The notes under the pieces: generated by a model
What the model saw: the letters and a program-made list of their open reading frames with translations, nothing else
Databases searched by the model: none
Told to the model about the DNA's origin: nothing
Program-made: the position numbers and the translations under genes
Assembly: GCA_018672145.1 (NCBI GenBank)
Contig: JABHGH010000073.1
Coordinates: 1 to 15,042, forward strand
Source of the DNA: Flavobacteriaceae bacterium
Lineage (GTDB): Bacteria; Bacteroidota; Bacteroidia; Flavobacteriales; Flavobacteriaceae
Length of the DNA stretch: 15,042 nt
Direction of reading: 5' to 3'
Shown here: one piece after another, positions 6,587 through 12,320 of the stretch
How the letters are laid out: each line of letters starts with the position of its first letter
Position numbering within the stretch: the stretch's first letter is position 1

Positions 6587-8642
6587 CAGCTTTGCCTTTT
6601 ATCCAATTAAAAATTGTTCGAGTTTGTAAAGCATATTCTTTCGCATAAGAAACATTTTGATGTTCTAAAGCGATTTTCTTTACGCCATTGACAAAAGTAA
6701 ACCCATGATCTTTTTCAAAATCGGGAAAGTGCTCATCGAGAGCATGTATGATCGAATCATGTGAATTGATACGTGCCTGAACTGTCGTTAACAATGCTTT
6801 TGCTGCACGTATTTGCGAAGAGTAGTTAAAGTATATGCTATTTGATATTTGCTCATTATTCAATGCCTTTTCTGCATTTTCTAGATACTCTTCAGCATCA
6901 AAAAGTAATGTCTGAACAAGGTCTATGGTTACTCCTGCACATTCTCCAATTCCAATGGCTTTTTCATATTGAAGATCATTGCCCCAATCGATAAAATCAC
7001 TTGTTTTTAAATCACTCGTTTCACTAAAATGTTTGAGGTTTTGATAGAAATAGTCTGATCCCCTATGTTTGTAGTACTTGAGAAATGATTCCTCATTATG
7101 ATTGTTTTCAAAGTCAATCAGAATCCAACGCAATACGTCTGGCGTTCGCTTGGAGGGTACTTTTAATAACTTATCTGCAAACAAACCATTGCCATCACCA
7201 ACGATACCACCACCTAAAAGAACTTGTGTTGCGGGTGCTATATTGCCGTTTGACTTCAATGTCATTCCTTGAAAACCGATATCTGCTAACGTATGCTGAC
7301 CACAAGCATTCATACACCCACTAATTTTAATGGAAATTTGATGATTATCAATGATGTGTTCAAATTCATTTTCAATGACGCTTTGCAATTCTTTTGCAAG
7401 TCCCATGCTGCTTGCAATACCTAAATTACAGGTGTCTGTTCCTGGACAAGCAACGATATCATTGAGACGATCAAACCCAATTCTATCCAAACCGATTTTT
7501 GACAAAGCTTCGAAAAGGGCTTCCAAGTTACCTTCATCAACAGACCGCAATAGAATCCCCTGATTTATCGTAAACCTAGCATCCTCGCCACAGAAGTTTT
7601 CAACAACATCTGCCAACAAACGAGCTGTTGTAGTGGATATATCACCTGTTTTAATACATAAGCCAACAGCAACCAATCCTTTTTGTTTTTGCGGAAATAC
7701 ATTGACTTTTTTCCATCGTAAAAACAAATTATTATTAATTACTGCGCTTGGTTTGTAGTGATTGGTACTTATAATGTCACTCTCAATATAATCAATAGGG
7801 TAGGAAGATACCGCGATTTCTTTTTCAAACGCATTGACTTGTTCCATGAACGCTGAAACCCCCAAGTCTTTAACAAGAAATTTTAACCGTGCTTTATTTC
7901 TTCGATTCCGCTCTCCTAGTCTGTCAAATAAGCGAAGAATCGCTTCACTGACAGGGATCATTTTGTTTGCAGGTAAAAAATCATATATGCAGTCCGCAGC
8001 TCTAGGCTGAGAACCAATACCACCGCCAACAACAACTTTAAATCCATGCTGATTGTCTTGTATCTTGGGAATAAACCCTATATCATGGACAAACGTAAAG
8101 GCTTGATCATTTGCAGAGCTTGAAAATGCAACCTTAATCTTTCGTCCCATATCTTGGCAAATAGGATTTCTAAGAAAATATTCAAAAAAGGCTTTGGCAT
8201 ACGGAGAAACGTCAAAAGGTTCATCCTTGTCAATTCCAGCAAATGGGGAAGCGGTCACATTTCGAACTGTATTTCCGCAGGCTTCCCGAAGTGTAATTTG
8301 ATCTTTTTCCAGCTCCGCCCAGAGTTGTGGTGTTTTCTCTAAATCAACGTGGTGGATTTGTATGTCTTGACGAGTAGTAATGTGGAGATTGCCGTTTGAG
8401 TATGTATCGGAAACATCCGCCATTCGTTGGAGTTGCTTCGCCGAAAATTTACCGTAAGGAATCTTGATACGTACCATTTGTACGCCTTGCTGACGTTGAC
8501 CATATACGCCTCGTGCCAGTCGCAAGCTTCGAAATTTTTCTTCGTCAACAGCATTGTTTTTAAAAGCAAATATCTTTTGCTCTAAGTCTATGATGTCATT
8601 AGCGACAACTGGGTTTTCTATTTCTGTTCTAAAACTTTCCAA
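6576..8642 (-). CDS. sulfite (nitrite/sulfite) reductase with C-terminal HEPN-like domain
   Basis: A 688-residue siroheme/[4Fe-4S] enzyme expected to reduce sulfite to sulfide with six electrons. Ferredoxin-like half domain 1 covers about residues 40-110 (GVYGQRQQGVQMVRI). The first siroheme domain includes ACGNTVRNVTASP (121-133); the second half repeat starts near 305. Cluster ligands are Cys399, Cys405, Cys443 and Cys447 (CX5C...CX3C, in CPGTDTC and GCMNACGQH). After about residue 500 comes a helical tail of roughly 180 residues, with a HEPN-like stretch at about 570-680. The start is TTG at 8642, directly after the cysN stop; MESFRTEIEN is the N-terminus I recall for relatives, and no ATG precedes residue 56. 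Nitrite as substrate is possible, but the operon points to sulfite. Confidence 0.92.
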   Translation of the reverse strand: MESFRTEIENPVVANDIIDLEQKIFAFKNNAVDEEKFRSLRLARGVYGQRQQGVQMVRIKIPYGKFSAKQLQRMADVSDTYSNGNLHITTRQDIQIHHVDLEKTPQLWAELEKDQITLREACGNTVRNVTASPFAGIDKDEPFDVSPYAKAFFEYFLRNPICQDMGRKIKVAFSSSANDQAFTFVHDIGFIPKIQDNQHGFKVVVGGGIGSQPRAADCIYDFLPANKMIPVSEAILRLFDRLGERNRRNKARLKFLVKDLGVSAFMEQVNAFEKEIAVSSYPIDYIESDIISTNHYKPSAVINNNLFLRWKKVNVFPQKQKGLVAVGLCIKTGDISTTTARLLADVVENFCGEDARFTINQGILLRSVDEGNLEALFEALSKIGLDRIGFDRLNDIVACPGTDTCNLGIASSMGLAKELQSVIENEFEHIIDNHQISIKISGCMNACGQHTLADIGFQGMTLKSNGNIAPATQVLLGGGIVGDGNGLFADKLLKVPSKRTPDVLRWILIDFENNHNEESFLKYYKHRGSDYFYQNLKHFSETSDLKTSDFIDWGNDLQYEKAIGIGECAGVTIDLVQTLLFDAEEYLENAEKALNNEQISNSIYFNYSSQIRAAKALLTTVQARINSHDSIIHALDEHFPDFEKDHGFTFVNGVKKIALEHQNVSYAKEYALQTRTIFNWIKGKAGAR

Positions 8643-8645
8643 AAT

Positions 8646-9887
8646 TTATCGTATAAATCCAACACCCGAAGTGTTGTTTGTTTGCGCATCTATAAGTATA
8701 AATGCACCTAATCCTTTGTTTTCTAAAAATGGTTTGCACACTATTTCTTGCGCAGTCACAAATTCAATGTTACCAATATCATTTAAGCCAAGTGAAGTAG
8801 TCGGTTCAGCGATAAGCTGATTCAAATCTAAACGATTGACAACACGACGAACTTTGATTTGAACTCTTTGCACACCTAATTGCAACCAATATTTTGCACC
8901 TGCCACAAGCGCTGCATCTTGCATCCAGCATACTTCTGCTTTGACTTGCTTTGTAATTGATAGCTTGTTATTTGCATTACAGATCGAGTTGCCTCGTGAT
9001 ATGTCCACTTCATCCTCAAGGAGAATGGTTGTGTTTTCCCCTTCTTTAGCTTGTCGAACCTCAATGCCATGTTTTTCAAGTCGTTTAATTTGACTCGAAC
9101 GCCCACTTGGGTAAACAACGATTTTATCTCCAACCTGAAACGATCCGGAGTTGACTTTTCCAGAAAAACCTCTGTAATCATGGTGTCTGGCAGTTTTTGG
9201 TCGCAAAACATATTGCACTTGTAAGAGACTATCGTCTTGCAGCGAACTTATTGTAGGAATATTTTCTAATCTTTCAAGAAGAGTCAAAGAGTCATACCAT
9301 GGCATTTTCTTTGAAGGTGTTGTCACGTTATCTCCTTGCAGAGCAGAAATGGGTACAAAATCGATACTTTGTACTTTCATTGATGCTGATTTGAGCCATT
9401 CATTTACTTCATTTTTAATTTCAATGAAACGATGCCTATCGAAGTCAACCAAGTCCATTTTATTAATGGCAAACACCAAATGCTGAATTCCAAGAATTTG
9501 ATTGATGTACAAGTGACGCCTCGTTTGCTCAACCATGCCTTTTCTAGCGTCCAAAAGTAGAATAGAGGCTTGCGCAGTTGATGCACCCGTTACCATGTTC
9601 CTCGTATACTCCACGTGACCAGGAGAATCAGCAATGATAAACCTCCTTTTTGGCGTTGAAAAAAAGATATGTGACACATCAATGGTGATTCCTTGTTCTC
9701 TTTCTGTGAGTAGACCGTCTGTCGCCAGAGATAAATCTAGGTAATCAAAACCTCGTGATTCACTTTTCGATTTTATATGTTCAAGTTGATCCGTTTTTAA
9801 AGAATCTGTTTCATAGAGCAGACGCCCTATCAAGGTGCTTTTCCCATCATCTACGCTTCCTGCTGTTGCAATCTTTATAATTTCCAT
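8646..9887 (-). CDS. cysN: sulfate adenylyltransferase subunit 1 (GTPase)
   Basis: A 413-residue EF-Tu-like GTPase that couples GTP hydrolysis to APS synthesis by CysD. The P-loop GSVDDGKST is at 10-18, the switch region around GITIDV (66-71), DSPGH at 87-91 and the guanine-specific NKMD at 142-145. Beta-barrel domains follow (domain 2 from about residue 220), and the end (GAFILID...SGVGFIR) is the usual CysN terminus. It is shorter than E. coli CysN (about 475), as is common in this group. No APS-kinase domain is fused. Its ATG lies one base after the cysD stop, and its TAA is in the same frame as the following sulfite reductase gene. Confidence 0.95.
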   Translation of the reverse strand: MEIIKIATAGSVDDGKSTLIGRLLYETDSLKTDQLEHIKSKSESRGFDYLDLSLATDGLLTEREQGITIDVSHIFFSTPKRRFIIADSPGHVEYTRNMVTGASTAQASILLLDARKGMVEQTRRHLYINQILGIQHLVFAINKMDLVDFDRHRFIEIKNEVNEWLKSASMKVQSIDFVPISALQGDNVTTPSKKMPWYDSLTLLERLENIPTISSLQDDSLLQVQYVLRPKTARHHDYRGFSGKVNSGSFQVGDKIVVYPSGRSSQIKRLEKHGIEVRQAKEGENTTILLEDEVDISRGNSICNANNKLSITKQVKAEVCWMQDAALVAGAKYWLQLGVQRVQIKVRRVVNRLDLNQLIAEPTTSLGLNDIGNIEFVTAQEIVCKPFLENKGLGAFILIDAQTNNTSGVGFIR

Positions 9888-9888
9888 A

Positions 9889-10779
9889 CTAAAAATATCC
9901 TACTTTTTTACGTTCTTCCATTGCGCCCTCTGACCTCTTGTCGTCAATGCGAGCACCTCGTTCAGAAAATGTAGAGCTTCCAATCTCTTTGATAATATTT
10001 TCAAGCTCAAATGCTTCTGATAATACAGCGGCGGTACAAGTCATATCGCCTACGGTTCTAAAACGAACATTTGTTGAAACAACTTCATCGTTTTCGCCCA
10101 TTTTCACATAATCAGAAACAGGAATCCATAGACCATCTCTGTTAAATACATCTCTTTTGTGAGCGTAATAGAGAGAAGGAATTTGTAGTTGTTCTCTTTG
10201 AATGTAGTTCCAAACGTCTAATTCTGTCCAATTACTAATTGGAAATGTGCGCACATTCTCTCCGCTATGAATTTTTCCGTTGAGCATGTCAAATAGTTCG
10301 GGACGTTGTAACTTTTCGTTCCACTGACCAAAATCGTCACGTACTGAAAAAATACGTTCTTTTGCTCTGGCTTTTTCCTCATCTCTACGTGCTCCACCAA
10401 TACATGCGTCAAACTTGTGTTTTTCGATCAAGTTTAACAAGGTTGTTGTCTGCAATGCATTCCGACTTGCATATCGTCCTGTTTCGTCTTGAGAAAGACC
10501 AGCATCAATATCATCTTGTACATGTCCAACAATAAGCTTTGCATCAAGTTCAGCAACCAAATCGTCCCTAAATTGAAGTGTTTCGGGAAAGTTGTGTCCC
10601 GTATCGACATGTACTAAAGGGAAAGGTATTTTTGAGGGTGCAAATGCTTTTTCGGCCAATCGAACCAATGTTATCGAGTCTTTTCCTCCAGAAAAAAGTA
10701 AACAAGGATTGTCAAATTGTCCAGCAACCTCTCGCAAGATGTAAATTGATTCTTCTTCTAAATGATTTAATACGTCCAT
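9889..10779 (-). CDS. cysD: sulfate adenylyltransferase subunit 2
   Basis: A 296-residue catalytic subunit of ATP sulfurylase, joining sulfate and ATP to form adenosine 5'-phosphosulfate (APS) and pyrophosphate. The N-type ATP pyrophosphatase PP-loop SGGKDS is at 30-35, followed by the HVDTGHNFPET block and the conserved GGARRDEEKARAKER stretch. The C-terminus ERGARIDDKRSEGAMEERKKVGYF-like block (shown here only in part: SERGARIDDK, then EGAMEERKKVGYF) is the standard CysD ending. Length is close to the E. coli protein (302). It starts three bases after the cysH stop and is followed one base later by its partner cysN. Confidence 0.96.
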   Translation of the reverse strand: MDVLNHLEEESIYILREVAGQFDNPCLLFSGGKDSITLVRLAEKAFAPSKIPFPLVHVDTGHNFPETLQFRDDLVAELDAKLIVGHVQDDIDAGLSQDETGRYASRNALQTTTLLNLIEKHKFDACIGGARRDEEKARAKERIFSVRDDFGQWNEKLQRPELFDMLNGKIHSGENVRTFPISNWTELDVWNYIQREQLQIPSLYYAHKRDVFNRDGLWIPVSDYVKMGENDEVVSTNVRFRTVGDMTCTAAVLSEAFELENIIKEIGSSTFSERGARIDDKRSEGAMEERKKVGYF

Positions 10780-10782
10780 AAT

Positions 10783-11496
10783 CTAATTATTGCTTTTATG
10801 TAAACCACATTCTTTTTGACTTGTTTCCCACCACCACCGACCTGCACGATGGTCTTCCTCTGGGCTTACTGCTCTTGTGCAGGGTGCACACCCAATACTT
10901 ACATAACCTTTGTTATGTAATTTGTTTTGAGGAACGTTGTGATCATCCAAATAATTTATAATCTCTTTATGTGTCCAGTTCAACAATGGATTAAACTTGA
11001 TGATTTCAAACTGAGCATCGTACTCAAAAATGCTACAGTCAGACCTGTTCTGGGACTGCTCACGGCGCAATCCAGTTATCCAAACAGATTGATTTGCAAG
11101 TGCTCTCTTTAGCGGTAAAATTTTTCGAACAGAACAACACGTTTTTCTTTTCTTAACGGAGTCATAAAAACCATTAACACCTTGTTGCACGGTGAGTTCC
11201 TCGACATCATGTTGGTTGGGGAAATAGCATTTGATTTCACGCTTATACTTCTGAACAGTAGAGGATAACGTATCATAGGTTTCTTGAAAAAGACGACCCG
11301 TGTCAAGCGTGAAAACATCTACAGCAAGGCTATTTCTGAAGATGTAATCTGTTAGCACTTGATCTTCCTGCCCTAAAGAAGATGAGAAACATGTTTTTCC
11401 CAGTTTTGCATCTTTCCAAATTGAAAACAAGTGTGGAAGTGAATCTTGATTTTCAATAAAGTGATTTAGTTGTTCAACCTGTTCTATAGCTTTCAT
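10783..11496 (-). CDS. cysH: phosphoadenylyl/adenylyl-sulfate reductase, iron-sulfur APS type
   Basis: A 237-residue reductase of the CysH family, forming sulfite from activated sulfate. It carries Cys120-Cys121 (TCCSVRK) and Cys203-Cys206 (GCAPC), the four ligands of the [4Fe-4S] cluster of assimilatory APS reductases. The catalytic cysteine is Cys230 in the KECGLH tail. E. coli PAPS reductase lacks the CC/CxxC set, so APS is the likely substrate, consistent with no cysC here. I start it at the ATG at 11496, which shares its A with the DUF2061 stop (TAATG). A longer frame to 11514 adds six residues and overlaps the upstream gene by 19 bases; it is possible but less likely. Confidence 0.93.
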   Translation of the reverse strand: MKAIEQVEQLNHFIENQDSLPHLFSIWKDAKLGKTCFSSSLGQEDQVLTDYIFRNSLAVDVFTLDTGRLFQETYDTLSSTVQKYKREIKCYFPNQHDVEELTVQQGVNGFYDSVKKRKTCCSVRKILPLKRALANQSVWITGLRREQSQNRSDCSIFEYDAQFEIIKFNPLLNWTHKEIINYLDDHNVPQNKLHNKGYVSIGCAPCTRAVSPEEDHRAGRWWWETSQKECGLHKSNN

Positions 11497-11753
11497 TACT
11501 TTGATTTTCCCCATGAGGTTTTATTCCAAATACGTTCATGAATAATATATAACCCCATTTTGGTAATGAGTTCTATTGCACCAATCGACAATGCAAACCT
11601 AATTTCACCCGTGATCAAGTAGGAGATGAGAATAGTGTCTACTGTTCCAACGATACGCCAGCTAATGGACTTTACAAAACTTCTGGATAATTTCTCTTTA
11701 CCAACAGCAAGTGTTGTCCTTTCTGGCTTAATAAATATTCGATCTAGTATCAT
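11496..11753 (-). CDS. DUF2061 small membrane protein
   Basis: An 85-residue protein with a basic N-terminus and two predicted membrane helices at about 27-48 and 51-72, separated by a short TGEIR turn. The segments SFVKSISWRIVGTVDT and ALSIGAIELITKMGLYIIHERIW match the DUF2061 pattern (a KS-SWR entry and an HER-W end). It is the first gene of the operon, coupled to cysH by TAATG, so it is made with the sulfate-reducing enzymes. Its role is unknown to me. It could sit in an uptake or export complex for sulfur oxyanions or anchor an enzyme, but nothing in the sequence decides this. At two helices it is too small to be a classical sulfate permease alone. Confidence 0.85.
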   Translation of the reverse strand: MILDRIFIKPERTTLAVGKEKLSRSFVKSISWRIVGTVDTILISYLITGEIRFALSIGAIELITKMGLYIIHERIWNKTSWGKSK

Positions 11754-11770
11754 TTTTTTGTACTATGGCA

Positions 11771-11778
11771 CAAAAATA
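11771..11778 (-). promoter_or_regulatory. candidate -7 box of the sulfate-assimilation operon
   Basis: The minus strand reads TATTTTTG (TAnnTTTG) 17 bases before the DUF2061 ATG. Transcription would begin near 11767. There is no TTTG at the -33 distance; the inverted repeat at 11794-11818 occupies that place. Confidence 0.55.
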
Positions 11779-11793
11779 AAAACATATATTTTA

Positions 11794-11818
11794 ATATCCT
11801 ACTAATTTGGTAGGATAT
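11794..11818. promoter_or_regulatory. inverted-repeat operator, probably for the Rrf2 regulator
   Basis: ATATCCTAC, a 7-base centre (TAATTTG), then GTAGGATAT: perfect 9-base arms. The centre lies about 39 bases upstream of the predicted operon start and 43 upstream of the predicted rrf2 start, covering the -33 region of both divergent promoters. I saw no second full copy in the window. The size and dyad symmetry fit a winged-helix dimer such as an Rrf2 protein. Binding is inferred. Confidence 0.7.
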
Positions 11819-11837
11819 ATAGTGTAATAAAATTTGT

Positions 11838-11845
11838 TATATTTG
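11838..11845 (+). promoter_or_regulatory. candidate -7 box of the rrf2 gene
   Basis: TATATTTG matches TAnnTTTG exactly and ends three bases before the GTG start at 11849, so the transcript would have almost no leader. No -33 TTTG is found at normal spacing; the operator ends 19 bases upstream. Confidence 0.5.
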
Positions 11846-11848
11846 AAA

Positions 11849-12265
11849 GTGATCTCAAAAAAATGTAAATACGCGTTAAAAGCCTTGCTCTACATCGCCA
11901 AGCAGAGCGAAAAGGAGAGGGGGAAGCCAATAATGACTTCTGAAATTGCTTTAAATCAAAAAATTCCTAGAAAGTTTCTGGAAGGTATTTTAAGAGACCT
12001 TCGAAACAATCGTATTCTTCACAGTAAGCGTGGCAAACAAGGAGGCTTTATTCTTTTAAGAGACCCAAAAGAGGTTTATATCGTAGAAATTATGAGGATT
12101 ATGGATGGGCCAATTGCGATGCTACCATGTGTTTCTCTAAACTACTACAAATCATGTGATGAGTGCAATGAAGACAAATGCGAGATAAAGGATATGTTTG
12201 AGTTGATACGAGATAAAACCCTAGCCATTCTTAGCAATACCAGTTTACAGACTTTAAACACATGA
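11849..12265 (+). CDS. Rrf2-family transcriptional regulator with four-cysteine motif
   Basis: A 138-residue DNA-binding protein. MISKKCKYALKALLYIA is the standard Rrf2 opening; the winged helix covers about residues 1-80, with ALNQKIPRKFLEGILRDLR as the recognition region and SKRGKQGGFIL as the wing. A long helix follows, then Cys94, Cys103, Cys106 and Cys111 (spacings 8, 2 and 4). Cysteines in this place bind Fe-S clusters in IscR, NsrR and RsrR, but the spacing here differs. CymR, the Rrf2 cysteine regulator of Firmicutes, works with CysK instead. The start is taken as GTG at 11849; a TTG five codons earlier would add residues not seen in the family. Divergent placement next to the operator suggests control of the sulfate operon and of itself. 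Confidence 0.88.
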   Translation: MISKKCKYALKALLYIAKQSEKERGKPIMTSEIALNQKIPRKFLEGILRDLRNNRILHSKRGKQGGFILLRDPKEVYIVEIMRIMDGPIAMLPCVSLNYYKSCDECNEDKCEIKDMFELIRDKTLAILSNTSLQTLNT

Positions 12266-12298
12266 TACGTAAGCAAGGTAATTCTAGGCTAGAGCTAT

Positions 12299-12320
12299 AA
12301 AGTTGTTACACCAACTTTTT
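12299..12320. terminator. terminator hairpin between rrf2 and the peptidase gene
   Basis: AAAGTTG, loop TTACAC, CAACTTT, running into a five-T tract at 12316-12320, which suits termination of the rrf2 transcript. It lies between convergent genes and could also act on the minus strand, where the run of T is shorter. Stem is only 7 bp with two G-C pairs. Confidence 0.5.

Larger units (their letters stand above)
3905..11753 (-). other. assimilatory sulfate reduction operon (nine genes)
   Basis: Nine minus-strand genes follow each other with junctions of TAATG (1-base overlap), 3, 1 and 3 base gaps, overlaps of 11, 4 and 8 bases, and a 21-base gap. I saw no internal terminator. Order: DUF2061 protein, cysH, cysD, cysN, sulfite reductase, SUMT, precorrin-2 dehydrogenase/ferrochelatase, ferredoxin-NADP reductase, ferredoxin. 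Together they cover sulfate activation to sulfide, siroheme synthesis and electron delivery. Single-transcript organisation is inferred from spacing. Confidence 0.85.

Noticed and set aside
6576..7140. HEPN-like tail as part of a toxin-antitoxin or defence system
   Set aside because: It is fused to a metabolic enzyme, lacks a clear RX4-6H motif, and has no nucleotidyltransferase partner nearby.
8339..9586. Minus-strand open frames of 60-111 codons inside sulfite reductase and cysN
   Set aside because: Out-of-frame shadows of well-supported genes on the same strand; sequence composition is not protein-like.
11497..11514. cysH start at 11514
   Set aside because: It would overlap DUF2061 by 19 bases; the TAATG junction at 11496 is the more usual coupling arrangement. 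Not fully excluded.
11834..11848. TTG at 11834 as the rrf2 start
   Set aside because: It adds MLYLK ahead of the family's usual start and overlaps the -7 box at 11838-11845; the GTG at 11849 gives the normal Rrf2 N-terminus.
12283..12293. TCTAGGCTAGA palindrome after the rrf2 stop
   Set aside because: Only 5-base arms with a single-base centre, which cannot form a stable RNA hairpin; the 12299-12320 hairpin explains termination better.
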